Shown: positions 1 to 9,581, counted from the first letter of the stretch. The stretch is 49,043 bases of DNA from Deltaproteobacteria bacterium (GCA_021777225.1 JAJYDQ010000027.1:1-49043), one strand, 5' to 3'. Notes: generated from the letters alone by a model not told the origin. Translations and numbers: made by a program.

Positions 1-1
1 T

Positions 2-3000
2 GAGGCCTTAAAATGGTATGTTAAGGCTGCTGGACAAGGGCTCCCGGACGCTCAGAACAATCTCGGACTCATGTACAAAAATGGTTTGGGCGTACCTCAG
101 GATTATGATGAGGCGATAAAGTGGTATCGACTTGCAGCCGAGCAGGGATATGCAATCGCTCAAAGTAACCTTGGTTTCATGTACGATAATGGCTTTGGCA
201 CAGCTCAGGATTATGATGAAGCGATAAAGTGGTATCGACTTGCAGCCGAACAAGGGTATTCGGTAGCTCAATTCAATCTTGGGGTCATGTACGAAAACAG
301 CCTTGGCACGGCGGAAGATTATGATGAGGCGGTGAAATGGTATGTTAAGGCTGCTGGACAAGGGCTCCCGGACGCTCAGAACAATCTCGGACTCATGTAC
401 AAAAATGGTTTGGGCGTACCTCAGGATTATGATGAAGCGATAAAGTGGTATCGACTTGCAGCCGAGCAGGGATATGCAATTGCTCAAAGTAACCTTGGTT
501 TCATGTACGATAATGGCTTTGGTACAGTTCAGGATTATGATGAAGCGATAAAGTGGTATCGACTTGCAGCCGAACAAGGGTATTCGGTAGCTCAGTTCAA
601 TCTTGGGGTCATGTACGATAACGGCTTTGGCACAGCTCAGGATCATACTGAAGCGATAAAGTGGTATCGACTTGCAGCCGAGCAAGGTCTGCCGGACGCC
701 CAAAACAGTGTCGGGCTTATATACAAAAATGGCTTTGGCACAGCTCAGGATCATGCTGAAGCGATAAAGTGGTATCGACTGGCCGCCGAGCAAGGACATT
801 CGGTAGCACAATTCAATCTGGGAGTCATGTACGATAACGGCTTTGGCACAGCTCAGGATCATGCTGAAGCGATAAAGTGGTATCGAATAGCCGCCGAGCA
901 AGGCTTGCCGGAAGCTCAAAACAATCTGGGATTTATGTATAAAAACGGTCTTGGAACATCTCAGGATTTTGCGGAAGCGGTCAAGTGGTATCGGCTCGCA
1001 GCCAAACAGGAATACGCAGAAGCTCAGGGCAATTTGGGTTTTATGTATGACAACGGTTTAGGCGTTCCTCAGGATTACACGGAAGCGGTCAAGTGGTATC
1101 GGCTCGCAGCTGGGCAAGGATACCCGTCGGCTCAATTCAATTTGGCTTTTATGTATGATAACGGTTTAGGTGTCCATCAAGACCATGGCGAAGCGCTAAA
1201 GTGGTGCCGTTTGGCCGCTGAACAAGGACATTCACAAGCTCAGTTCAATCTGGGGGCCATGTACGAAAACGGCCAGGAGGTCTCACAAGATTACAAAAAG
1301 GCGATCAAATGGTACCGCCTGGCTGCTGAGCAGGGTTTGGCCGACGCCCAAAATAGTCTTGGACTTATGTACAAAAACGGACTCGGAACACCTCGAGACT
1401 ATGCTGAAGCGGTTAAGTGGCACGGACTGGCCGCAGAGCAGGGATATGCCGTCGCTCAGAGCAATCTCGGTTTTATGTATGATAATGGTCTTGGGGTATC
1501 ACAGGACCATAAAAAGGCGGTAAAATGGTATCGGCTCGCTGCTGATCAAGGATATTCCGTTGCTCAATTTAACCTTGGTGGAATGTATGAGAACGGCTTT
1601 GGTGTCGCCAAAGACTATAAAAAGGCCCTTAAATGGTATCGTAAAGCCGCTGATCACGGATTAGCCGACGCCCAAAATAATTTAGGACTTATGTATAAAA
1701 ACGGCTTCGGGGTCTCCAGAGACTATGGTGAAGCGGTCAAGTGGTATCGAAAGGCCGCTGACCAGGGACATTCAGTGGCTCAGAGCAATCTTGGCTTTAT
1801 GTACGATAACGGTTTAGACGTACGCGAGGACCATGATGAAGCAATAAGGTGGTATCGACTTGCAGCTGAACACGGGTATTCCGTCGCTCAATTCAATCTA
1901 GGCGCCATGTACGAAAATGGTCTCGGCGTGCCTCAAGATTATGTTAAAGCTCTAAAATGGTATCGACTTGCAGCCGAACAAGGGCTACCAAACGCTCAGA
2001 ACAATCTGGGGTTCATGTTTAAGAATGGTTTCGGTGTTCAACAAGACTATACAGAGGCTATTAAGTGGTATCGGCTCGCCGCTGAACAGGGCCTGCCTGA
2101 TGGTCAAAATAATTTGGGACTGATGTACGAAAATGGTCTTGGTGTGCATCAGGACTATAAGGAGGCTCTAAAATGGTATCGACTTGCAGCGGAACAGGGC
2201 CTGCCCGACGCTCAAAATAATCTGGGGCTCATGTACAAAAACGGTTTCGGAGTTCTGAGAGATCACAATGAAGCTGTAGAGTGGTATCGACTTGCAGCGG
2301 AACAGGGCCTGCCCGACGCTCAAAATAATTTAGGACTTATGTATAAAAACGGTCGTGGGGTGTCGCAGGATTATCGCGAGGCGATCAAGTGGTACAAACT
2401 GGCCGCCAATAAGGGATATTCATTAGCTCAATTCAATCTGGGGGTAATGTATGAAAACGGCCATGGCATTACTCAGGATTATGTTGAAGCGTTAAAGTGG
2501 TATCGTAAAGCGGCTGATCAGGGTCTGGCCGACGCTCAATCCAGATTGGGGTCCATGTACGCTCACGGCCAGGGAGTAAGCCAGGATTATGGTGAAGCTA
2601 AAAGATGGTTTGATAAAGCTGCGGAACAAGGCTTATCAGAGGGTCAATGCAATCTTGGTATTGTTTATTTTTATGGATGGGGTGTTCGACAGGATTATAA
2701 AGAAGCTGCTAAATGGCTTAAATTGGCGGCTCAAAATGGAGACTCAAGGTCCGAATCATATCTAAAAGAGATTGAAGGTCAGCTAAAACAGAAAAGACGC
2801 AAGCCGGCTACGGAGAAACCGAAGTCAAAACGCTCGAAACCGTCAAAAGAAACCAGCGCTTCATTGGATCAACTGTTTGCGGAACTAAATAAAATGGTAG
2901 GTCTGCAACGAGTTAAAGATGAAATAGACCAGCTTATAAAATTTGTACGTGTACAAAAGATGAGGAGTTCTCAAGGTCTTAAGGCGGATTCATTGTCCCT

Positions 3001-3712
3001 TCATTGCGTGTTTTTTGGAAACCCAGGCACCGGGAAAACCATGGTTGCAAGAATTTATGGCAAGATGCTGAAAGCGCTTGGTTTATTGAGCAAGGGCCAT
3101 CTTGTCGAAACCGACAGATCTGGCTTGGTGGCGGGATATGTTGGACAAACTGAGCTGAAAACGGATCAGAAAATTTCCGAGGCTTTGGGTGGCATACTTT
3201 TCATTGATGAGGCTTACTCGCTGTACAAAGGTAAAGATACCCAGTCAGATTACGGGAGCGAGGCCATCAGCATACTCCTGAAAAGAATGGAAGATCATCG
3301 GGATGATTTTGTAGTTATCGTAGCTGGGTACGAAAAGCCCATGGCCGAATTTCTACTATCCAATGAGGGCTTAAAAAGCCGTTTCTCAACCAAGATTCGA
3401 TTCCCGGATTACTCTCCTGAAGAGCTTCTCGAGATATTCGAATTGTTTTGTAAGGAAGGTAACTACGAAATTCAGTCAGCCGCCCTGGAACTGGTTTCAT
3501 ATATACTGAACAACGAATATAGAGATCGTGATGAAACATTTGGAAATGGACGCCTGGTTCGGAACTTTTTCCAGAGTATAGTGAGGAATCAATCGGTTCG
3601 GATTGCGGAAACAATTTCGGATTCCACACATTCTGATTTGGTTACTATACTTCCCGATGATGTCCGTCCACTTTTGGAGAAGAAACAGGAACCAGTTTCG
3701 CCTAGCTATTAA
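2..3712 (+). CDS. Sel1-repeat array fused to a CbbX/SpoVK-type AAA+ ATPase (5' end outside window)
   Basis: The frame is open from the window edge, so the true start lies upstream; residues here are counted from the ATG at 71. Residues 1-900 are 25 consecutive Sel1-like repeats, each exactly 36 residues (M-Y-x-N-G-x-G-V/T-x-Q-D-Y-x-E-A-x-K-W-Y-R-x-A-A-E-Q-G pattern). A basic linker (901-930) follows, then an AAA+ domain with Walker A GNPGTGKT (983-990), Walker B GGILFIDEA (1040-1048), a sensor-1 region near 1081-1087, an arginine-finger-like SRF (R1104) and a sensor-2-like GNGR (R1161). The ATPase resembles the CbbX/SpoVK family. Sel1 arrays are protein-binding solenoids, so a chaperone-like or scaffold-bound remodelling ATPase is the natural inference; the client is unknown. 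No signal peptide can be judged because the start is missing. It ends facing the UbiA-type gene. Confidence 0.93.
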   Translation, partial: EALKWYVKAAGQGLPDAQNNLGLMYKNGLGVPQDYDEAIKWYRLAAEQGYAIAQSNLGFMYDNGFGTAQDYDEAIKWYRLAAEQGYSVAQFNLGVMYENSLGTAEDYDEAVKWYVKAAGQGLPDAQNNLGLMYKNGLGVPQDYDEAIKWYRLAAEQGYAIAQSNLGFMYDNGFGTVQDYDEAIKWYRLAAEQGYSVAQFNLGVMYDNGFGTAQDHTEAIKWYRLAAEQGLPDAQNSVGLIYKNGFGTAQDHAEAIKWYRLAAEQGHSVAQFNLGVMYDNGFGTAQDHAEAIKWYRIAAEQGLPEAQNNLGFMYKNGLGTSQDFAEAVKWYRLAAKQEYAEAQGNLGFMYDNGLGVPQDYTEAVKWYRLAAGQGYPSAQFNLAFMYDNGLGVHQDHGEALKWCRLAAEQGHSQAQFNLGAMYENGQEVSQDYKKAIKWYRLAAEQGLADAQNSLGLMYKNGLGTPRDYAEAVKWHGLAAEQGYAVAQSNLGFMYDNGLGVSQDHKKAVKWYRLAADQGYSVAQFNLGGMYENGFGVAKDYKKALKWYRKAADHGLADAQNNLGLMYKNGFGVSRDYGEAVKWYRKAADQGHSVAQSNLGFMYDNGLDVREDHDEAIRWYRLAAEHGYSVAQFNLGAMYENGLGVPQDYVKALKWYRLAAEQGLPNAQNNLGFMFKNGFGVQQDYTEAIKWYRLAAEQGLPDGQNNLGLMYENGLGVHQDYKEALKWYRLAAEQGLPDAQNNLGLMYKNGFGVLRDHNEAVEWYRLAAEQGLPDAQNNLGLMYKNGRGVSQDYREAIKWYKLAANKGYSLAQFNLGVMYENGHGITQDYVEALKWYRKAADQGLADAQSRLGSMYAHGQGVSQDYGEAKRWFDKAAEQGLSEGQCNLGIVYFYGWGVRQDYKEAAKWLKLAAQNGDSRSESYLKEIEGQLKQKRRKPATEKPKSKRSKPSKETSASLDQLFAELNKMVGLQRVKDEIDQLIKFVRVQKMRSSQGLKADSLSLHCVFFGNPGTGKTMVARIYGKMLKALGLLSKGHLVETDRSGLVAGYVGQTELKTDQKISEALGGILFIDEAYSLYKGKDTQSDYGSEAISILLKRMEDHRDDFVVIVAGYEKPMAEFLLSNEGLKSRFSTKIRFPDYSPEELLEIFELFCKEGNYEIQSAALELVSYILNNEYRDRDETFGNGRLVRNFFQSIVRNQSVRIAETISDSTHSDLVTILPDDVRPLLEKKQEPVSPSY
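11..293 (+). repeat. First copy of a 324-bp-offset tandem duplication inside the Sel1 array
   Basis: Bases 11-293 match 335-617 at a fixed offset of 324 bp (three 108-bp Sel1 units), with about five mismatches by eye. Other units of the array are far more diverged in DNA, so this pair looks like a recent unequal recombination or gene-conversion event. The offset is a multiple of 3, so the reading frame is kept. Confidence 0.9.
335..617 (+). repeat. Second copy of the 324-bp-offset tandem duplication
   Basis: Near-identical partner of 11-293. Differences seen are single bases near 432, 480, 522, 527 and 591; beyond about 617 the copies diverge into different Sel1 units. Confidence 0.9.
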
Positions 3713-3794
3713 AAACTTCAAAGCCTGTTTAAGTGACGCGACTTGCGAGGACATAGGCAACATAAATATCTGGAAAACTTCAAAAAGCGTTAAA

Positions 3795-3820
3795 GCGTAT
3801 GTAATTTTGATTACATAGCT
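3795..3820. terminator. Candidate hairpin between convergent genes
   Basis: TATGTAAT (3798-3805) and ATTACATA (3810-3817) form a perfect 8-bp stem around a TTTG loop. It can be extended by AGC/GCT with one bulge. It lies between the stop codons of the Sel1-ATPase and the UbiA-type gene. There is no clear U-tract, so the terminator role is only inferred. Confidence 0.35.
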
Positions 3821-3828
3821 CCAACCAC

Positions 3829-4713
3829 TCACATATAGATTACTATTATGCAGCAGGCCAGCCAGATCATGACGCAAATCAGAAGCGGATAATCAGCCAG
3901 GAGCAGTTCTGTTGGAGAACCACCAACCCCTTTTTGATAAATAAGGTAGAGATATCTAAATATTCCATACGTAACTAACGGAATAGTAATAATCATTTTT
4001 TCGGAATGTATGTTTCCAGATGCGCCCGTAACAGCGTAAAGACAGTAGAAAATGAAGGTAGAGGTTGTGACAATCTGAAGTAGCTGGTCGATAAAACCTA
4101 TGCTGTAACTTTCGAGCACAGGCCTATGGATAGAAGCTGCTCTATGTAAAGAGATGACTTCATGTCTCCGTTTTCCCAGGACCAGGAATGTTGCTACAGA
4201 GAATGTACACAATATGAGCCAGCTAGAAAGTTCTACGTTAACTGCCAAACCACCAGCAAGAATTCGAAGCAAGAAACCAAAAGAAACTACAAGCACGTCA
4301 ATGATTACCCAATTCTTGAATTTCCAAGAATAGAGACAATTCAAAATTATATAACTTACCAGAATCCAAAGGGTGGAAATTGGCAAACGGAAAAGGATTA
4401 TTGTCAGAAACATTACAATTACTAAGCTGGCAGCCAGAGCCATTCCGATCATTGGAGTAATTGCGCCTGAAGCGAGAGGTCTATCCTTTTTTAATGGATG
4501 GATTCTATCCCTGTCCATATCCATGTAGTCATTGATGATATACGTCGCAGAGGCTGCCAGACAAAAAGCGACTAAAGCGGCAAACGCTCTAAATGTATCG
4601 CAAAGCGAGAATAGTCTACCGCCAAAGACGAGAGGCATTAACACGAAACCATTTTTTATCCACTGGGTTGGTCGTATTAATTTTATAAGTGAGATTATCT
4701 GATGCTTATTCAT
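3829..4713 (-). CDS. UbiA-family prenyltransferase, decaprenyl-phosphate phosphoribosyltransferase-like
   Basis: A polytopic membrane protein of 294 residues from the chosen start. The aspartate-rich UbiA motif is NDYMDMDRDR (61-70), followed by HPLKKDRP. A later IDVLVVSFGFLLRILAGG segment and a KRRHE motif match the DPPR-synthase branch (5-phosphoribosyl-1-diphosphate: polyprenyl-phosphate transferases) better than quinone-biosynthesis UbiA. The inferred role is making a polyprenyl-phosphate-linked pentose donor for the membrane glycosyltransferases of this locus. The frame stays open to 4827, but the ATG at 4713 begins the family-like sequence MNKHQIISLIKLIRP; a GGAGG lies about 14 nt upstream, slightly far. 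It is transcribed divergently from the CapK-like gene at 5066. Confidence 0.85.
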   Translation of the reverse strand: MNKHQIISLIKLIRPTQWIKNGFVLMPLVFGGRLFSLCDTFRAFAALVAFCLAASATYIINDYMDMDRDRIHPLKKDRPLASGAITPMIGMALAASLVIVMFLTIILFRLPISTLWILVSYIILNCLYSWKFKNWVIIDVLVVSFGFLLRILAGGLAVNVELSSWLILCTFSVATFLVLGKRRHEVISLHRAASIHRPVLESYSIGFIDQLLQIVTTSTFIFYCLYAVTGASGNIHSEKMIITIPLVTYGIFRYLYLIYQKGVGGSPTELLLADYPLLICVMIWLACCIIVIYM

Positions 4714-5065
4714 ATGCAGATCAAAAACCTCCATTGACCAAAGAATAGACGTAATGACCTGGATTTTCCATTTATTCGAGGAGAGAAAACTTATTCCCAA
4801 AGTTCGACAAGTCCTCGAGGTGAACAACTAAAACATTTGGAGCATTTCTTTGAACTTATTTAAACAATATTGGCAAAAATTTGTTTTAGAGGCCAATAAA
4901 AAGTGATCGCTCGTACAATAATCTCTTTGTTAACCCTGGTAATTTGCTTTATTATGAGTAAATGTCAGTTACAAAAGTAATTGAATAAGGCAGTTCTTTT
5001 TCTGGAAATGACACGAACATAGCAACTTATCGTTTGGAAAAATTTCCCATTTTGGAATTTATCTA
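4714..5065. other. 352-bp divergent intergenic region
   Basis: It separates the UbiA-type gene (minus) from the CapK-like gene (plus). It is A+T-rich. The frame of the UbiA-type gene continues to 4827, but the extra residues do not look like family sequence. Apart from one plausible rightward promoter (4927-4955) I see no gene, repeat or clear RNA structure here. Confidence 0.5.
4927..4955 (+). promoter_or_regulatory. Candidate sigma-70 promoter for the CapK-like gene
   Basis: TTGTTA (4927-4932), a 17-bp spacer and TATTAT (4950-4955). The match is 4/6 and 5/6 to consensus. It would start transcription near 4962 and leave a leader of about 100 nt before the ATG at 5066. Confidence 0.35.
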
Positions 5066-6493
5066 ATGAGTTCCCACCCTCTGTTTTTTCTGTATAGGAG
5101 ACTTCCCGTATGGTTGCAGGCCAGAGCATGCTGGCTCTATGGATACAACTTCGCCCGAAAAACCTATGATCAACAATTCTTTGAAAAACTGGAATGGTTG
5201 CTGGAATCGGAAAGATGGTCGGCTGGCGAAATAGAGGCCTATCAAAACGAAAAATTAGAAAATCTCATCAGGGAAGCCTACGAAAATGTCCAATATTACA
5301 GGGAAGTAATGGATAGCCTGAAACTTCGCCCATCGGATATAAAAAATATTGGTGATTTGCCGAAACTCCCGACATTGAAAAAAGAAAATATCCGAAAAAA
5401 TCAGGAAAAATTTATTTCGAAGAAAACCGACAGACGTAACCTTATGTTCAGGCACACCAGCGGGACCACAGGCACAGGCCTTCATTTCTATGTTAATCGT
5501 GAGACTAATACTCTCCAGTACGCCGTGTGGTGGCGACACAGAAATCGGTTCGGAATGAAAAATGACTCCTGGCACGTCAATTTTCGTGGGAATCTCTTTG
5601 TGCCTATTGATCAGAACGTGCCGCCCTATTGGCGGTGGATAACTCCTCTCCGTGAAGTCCACATCAACATGCAGCATATAACTCCTTCCAAAATAAAATA
5701 CATCATCGATTTCCTCAATGAGCGCTATTTCGAATTCTATACCGCTTTCCCTTCCATCGTGCACATTCTGGCCGTTACAGCGATGGAGAACGGACTGAGT
5801 TTGAAGACTCCTCCACGGGTAATATTCACGGGCGCGGAAAATGTTTTAGGTTTTCAACGTAGATGTCTGGAAAAGTTTACAGGCGCAATCATAGCCGATC
5901 AGTACGGGTTTTCGGAAGCTTGCGCCAATGCTTCGCAATGTGAACAGGGCGTTTATCATGAGGATTTCGAGCTTGGTATTATGGAATGTGTGGAGTCTGA
6001 ATCGCAGCCCGATGGGGGAGTCTGGGGAAAAATTGTTTGCACAGGCCTTCAGGGATGCGATTTTCCTTTTATCAGATATGAAATCAGAGACATGGCTATC
6101 TGGGAGGATCCACACGCTAACTGCTCCTGTGGCCGGCATTCTAAAGTAATTAGGCGGATTGAAGGCAGGGAAGATGATTATGTTGTCACACCTGAAGGCC
6201 AGCGGACCATGCGGTTTGATTACATTTTTAAAGATGTAGAGAACTGCCTGGAATCTCAAATAGTACAGAAAGAACCTGGGTCAATCACGATTTTTATGGT
6301 CAAAAGCGGAGCATACGCTGAAAAAGACGAAAAATTTATACGAAATGAGATTAAAAAATGGATCAGTCCAACTCTGGATGTTGAGTTTGTTTATGTGCCT
6401 GAAATTGAAAGAGAACCCAACGGAAAATTTAGGGCGGTCAAATCCTCTTTGTATCCTGCAGACGTTGGAAGCGCCCTGAGGGTGGATAGTTAA
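5066..6493 (+). CDS. CapK/PaaK-like adenylate-forming enzyme (first paralogue)
   Basis: A 475-residue protein of the phenylacetate-CoA-ligase-like/CapK group. It has the AMP-binding loop HTSGTTGTG, a second motif around DQYGFSEA, the FPFIRYEIRD segment and a CSCGRH cysteine pair near the C-terminal hinge. Family members activate a carboxylate with ATP. CapK-like members in capsule loci have no firmly known substrate, so a role in making or transferring an acyl or amino-acyl decoration is inference. No hydrophobic segment long enough for a membrane anchor is obvious. The Shine-Dalgarno signal is weak. A paralogue lies at 27013. It is followed by the GT39-like gene at 6543 after 49 bp, probably in one operon. 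Confidence 0.85.
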   Translation: MSSHPLFFLYRRLPVWLQARACWLYGYNFARKTYDQQFFEKLEWLLESERWSAGEIEAYQNEKLENLIREAYENVQYYREVMDSLKLRPSDIKNIGDLPKLPTLKKENIRKNQEKFISKKTDRRNLMFRHTSGTTGTGLHFYVNRETNTLQYAVWWRHRNRFGMKNDSWHVNFRGNLFVPIDQNVPPYWRWITPLREVHINMQHITPSKIKYIIDFLNERYFEFYTAFPSIVHILAVTAMENGLSLKTPPRVIFTGAENVLGFQRRCLEKFTGAIIADQYGFSEACANASQCEQGVYHEDFELGIMECVESESQPDGGVWGKIVCTGLQGCDFPFIRYEIRDMAIWEDPHANCSCGRHSKVIRRIEGREDDYVVTPEGQRTMRFDYIFKDVENCLESQIVQKEPGSITIFMVKSGAYAEKDEKFIRNEIKKWISPTLDVEFVYVPEIEREPNGKFRAVKSSLYPADVGSALRVDS

Positions 6494-6542
6494 TTAAATT
6501 GACTAACAAAAAGCTCTGAACAAGTTCTCCGGAGATCTATGA

Positions 6543-7937
6543 ATGAGTTCCCTAGGCCGCCAAATTAGGATAGTCCTGATTGGGGCTTTTGTATTGAGAG
6601 CGTGTTTCGCGATAGCGGTATTTTTGACTGTAGGAAACCTAGAGGCGTATCACATCGCTGATTCATGGACTTACCTTAAGGCAGCTCATTCACTTATTGA
6701 TCAAGGATTGTTCTTTTCAGACGGAAGCCCGGAAATTTTTCGTACCCCTGGTTATCCCATATTTCTAATCCCTGGCATATTGATGGGATATCCGGAGATT
6801 TTTACTGTGTTGACGCAGTGTGCCCTGAGTTGTGTGACTGTCTATCTGGTTTTTTTGACTTCACAGGAGCTTTTTCGCAATTACAAAATCGCTCTCGTCG
6901 CGGCGATCTTGTATGCGTTTGAACCTCTGTCAAACCTTTATGTGGCCGTGTTGTTGACCGAGACGCTCTTCACATTTTTTATCATGATTTTTGTGTATCA
7001 ATTCGCAGTTTACATCCGAACTGAAAGATTGAGAACTTTATTCAGCGGCTGTGTGTTCCTGATTGCGTCAATCTACGTGCGGCCAGCTTCTTACTACCTA
7101 CCAGCCTTTGTAGCCTTGTTCATCGTGTTTTTGGGTTTAGTTACCCGAAAGAATCCAAAAAAGTTGATTTGGCATTCACTCGTTTTCACGTTGACAACAC
7201 TTGTTGCCGTAGGCGTCTGGCAAGTGAGAAACTACCTGGAAACTGGCTATTATGGATTTTCGAGTACTGCGCCATACAATTTATATTTTTGGATGGGGTC
7301 GCTTATTGTTGCCGGCAAGACGGGAAAAACGCCGGACAGCATAAGGGAAAAATGGGGAGAATTTTCGCCGGAACAATATTTTGCCGAGCATAACGATCAA
7401 CGAGAATGGCCGGAGAGTAAAATCTTAAACTGGCAACAAAGACAGGCGATCATTTACATAAAAGAGAATTGGTATCATTATTTCCTGTTGGTCTTCAAGG
7501 GAGCTGGTTACAATTTATTGGGTTCTGGCTTTGACACTTATCGCTACTTGCTAAGATGTGAAACTAACCTGTTCAGACCGCCCAAGGAAAGCGGTAGGGA
7601 GCTTGATTTAGGCGGTTCGATGTTTGCTCAGGCAATAAGGTGGATGCGATCTCTCCCAACAGTTTTATTGATAATTCAATTTGTCTTTTTGTTCCTACTC
7701 GCGACTACTTACGCAATGGCAATCCCCGGCTTTATTCATGGATTTAAAACCAACTTTGCGTTAACGTGTTTCATGATGCTGACAGTCGCATATTTTATTT
7801 TGGTTTCTGCCGCAATAGGACTGTGGTCTTCCCGCTATCGCATGCCGGCGATGCCCATTATTTGTGTATTTGCCGGGTATGGAGCAACCGCAACGAAAGA
7901 TCATTTTGCCAAACTTATCCGTATCCAAGACAATTAA
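6543..7937 (+). CDS. Polytopic membrane glycosyltransferase, GT39/ArnT-like
   Basis: A 464-residue protein with many hydrophobic segments. After TM1 comes an acidic-containing loop (IADSWTYLKAAHSL) and then the RTPGYPIFLIPG signature. This layout is typical of GT-C enzymes that take sugars from polyprenyl-phosphate donors on the outer face of the inner membrane. The ATG at 6543 has GGAG 8 nt upstream; the ATG at 6539 is out of frame and stops at once. It is clearly paralogous to the protein at 19207, sharing the RTPGYP block and the EPLS..Y segment. The next gene begins 9 bp downstream. The acceptor and sugar cannot be read from the sequence. Confidence 0.82.
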   Translation: MSSLGRQIRIVLIGAFVLRACFAIAVFLTVGNLEAYHIADSWTYLKAAHSLIDQGLFFSDGSPEIFRTPGYPIFLIPGILMGYPEIFTVLTQCALSCVTVYLVFLTSQELFRNYKIALVAAILYAFEPLSNLYVAVLLTETLFTFFIMIFVYQFAVYIRTERLRTLFSGCVFLIASIYVRPASYYLPAFVALFIVFLGLVTRKNPKKLIWHSLVFTLTTLVAVGVWQVRNYLETGYYGFSSTAPYNLYFWMGSLIVAGKTGKTPDSIREKWGEFSPEQYFAEHNDQREWPESKILNWQQRQAIIYIKENWYHYFLLVFKGAGYNLLGSGFDTYRYLLRCETNLFRPPKESGRELDLGGSMFAQAIRWMRSLPTVLLIIQFVFLFLLATTYAMAIPGFIHGFKTNFALTCFMMLTVAYFILVSAAIGLWSSRYRMPAMPIICVFAGYGATATKDHFAKLIRIQDN

Positions 7938-7946
7938 TTAAGGACC

Positions 7947-9581
7947 ATGGCGCCTACCGTTCCAATATTCTTGCGTCAAAACTGGAGCTTATGCGCCGCC
8001 TTGTTTTTGTTTTGGGGTCTACTCGCATTCACCATTTTCAAGGCGATGTCTCTCACTCGAGGACAACTCATCTATCCTCTGGATGACGCTTACATACACC
8101 TGGCTGTAGCGAAAAATTTGGCTCAGAATGGAAGTTGGTCCCTAAATGGCACAAACTTTTGTTCTTGTTCATCTTCTTTGTTATGGACAGTATTGATCTC
8201 AGCGTTTTACTTGTTTCTGGGGGAACACGCATTGCTTGCTCCATTAGGTGTAAATATTCTTTTAGGCTCCGGGTTTTTAATTTTTGCATACTATTGGCTT
8301 AAGGATGCCTACAATAACCATATAACCATCCTGGTTATTCTGGTCAGTGCGATTTTTTTTACTCCCTTGCCCATGTTAGCCTTTCTCGGAATGGAACACG
8401 TTCTCCATTTATTGATTTTTGTCGTTTTCATTGCCTTGGCGGCGGACTTGATTGCAAACAATATTTGTACAACTTATCATCAGCTACTTTTGTTGTTGAT
8501 GGCTCCTCTGGTTACCACCGTGAGATATGAGGGATTGTTCGTTGTATTTGCTGTCTGTGTGGCTTTTCTTTGGCGGGGCAAAGTTTCTCTGGGGATATTG
8601 GTTGGTCTTTTGGCGTTAACACCTTTGGTGATTTATGGCATAATTTCAGTTAGATATGGATGGAGCCTCCTGCCCAATGGAGTTCTCCTCAAAGGGACAC
8701 ATGTTAGTCTTGCATCGTTTACAGAATTCATGGACTGGGCCGTAATGAGAATGTTCAGCCTCTATTCTTTCTGGAAGATTCCAGGCGTAATTTTGATGAT
8801 TGTGTCCCTATTGGTAATAAACATGTGGGTACAACGGAATGAGACTCTATGGCATGAGAGGCGTTCAGTATTTTTGACAATATATTTCATAGCGCTGCTT
8901 TTACATTCTTCCCTGGCGGAATATGATTCCTTCTACAGATACGAAGCTTACCTGGTCGCAGGAGGCATAATAGGCGTTGGAGCTAATTTGTGCGTTTTGG
9001 CCGCAAATGGAATGTGTAAAAAACCAAGTTGTGATTCTGTCTTGAAATGTGTTTTTCTTATTCTGTTTCTTGTCATTATGGGTTTTCCTTTTTTTTGGAG
9101 GGCTGGGGCAGGGTTGATGAATGCGCCCACGGCTTCGAAAAATATTTATGAGCAGCAGATCCAGATGGCTAAATTCCTGAGGTATTATTATCCGACTAAA
9201 GCTGTGGCCGTAAATGACATAGGGGCAATCAGCTATTTCTCGAACATAAAATTGATTGATCTTAGGGGGTTGGCCTCAAAAGAAATGGCCAAGGCTATAA
9301 TTTCTCATGAAGTGGACATAGAGACAATTCAGAAAGTTGTGGATCAAAAAAAAGGCCAAATAGCCGTAGTTTATGACAAATGGTATAGAAAAAACGGTGC
9401 GTCAATACTACCTCATCAATGGGTTAAAGTAGCTGAATGGACAATTTCAAACAACAAGGTATGCGCCGGAGACACGGTCTCTTTTTATTCAATAGGCAAG
9501 AATACTGAGAAAATGTTACATCTTGACTTGAAGAAATATGAAAAAGAACTCCCATCAGGGGTTGCTGTCAAGTATTATTAG
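7947..9581 (+). CDS. Polytopic membrane protein, probable GT-C glycosyltransferase
   Basis: A 544-residue protein with about 10-12 hydrophobic segments and a soluble C-terminal part (about residues 385-544). After the first TM comes an YPLDDAYIHLAVAKNL motif; an Asp-Asp pair at this position is the usual catalytic/metal-site hallmark of GT-C transferases. A related DDAM motif occurs in the protein encoded at 15972-17609. AAGGA sits only 2-3 nt before the ATG, which is tight, but no alternative start is better. It lies 9 bp behind the GT39-like gene and just ahead of a decayed relative. The substrate is unknown. Confidence 0.75.
   Translation: MAPTVPIFLRQNWSLCAALFLFWGLLAFTIFKAMSLTRGQLIYPLDDAYIHLAVAKNLAQNGSWSLNGTNFCSCSSSLLWTVLISAFYLFLGEHALLAPLGVNILLGSGFLIFAYYWLKDAYNNHITILVILVSAIFFTPLPMLAFLGMEHVLHLLIFVVFIALAADLIANNICTTYHQLLLLLMAPLVTTVRYEGLFVVFAVCVAFLWRGKVSLGILVGLLALTPLVIYGIISVRYGWSLLPNGVLLKGTHVSLASFTEFMDWAVMRMFSLYSFWKIPGVILMIVSLLVINMWVQRNETLWHERRSVFLTIYFIALLLHSSLAEYDSFYRYEAYLVAGGIIGVGANLCVLAANGMCKKPSCDSVLKCVFLILFLVIMGFPFFWRAGAGLMNAPTASKNIYEQQIQMAKFLRYYYPTKAVAVNDIGAISYFSNIKLIDLRGLASKEMAKAIISHEVDIETIQKVVDQKKGQIAVVYDKWYRKNGASILPHQWVKVAEWTISNNKVCAGDTVSFYSIGKNTEKMLHLDLKKYEKELPSGVAVKYY

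Noticed and set aside
8-919. 303-codon minus-strand open frame opposite the Sel1 array
   Set aside because: It mirrors the 108-bp repeat period and the sense strand is a clear Sel1 protein; it is an antisense shadow of the repeats.
2-2770. CRISPR-like regular repeats
   Set aside because: The 108-bp units are coding Sel1 repeats that diverge at codon level, without constant short repeats and unique spacers.
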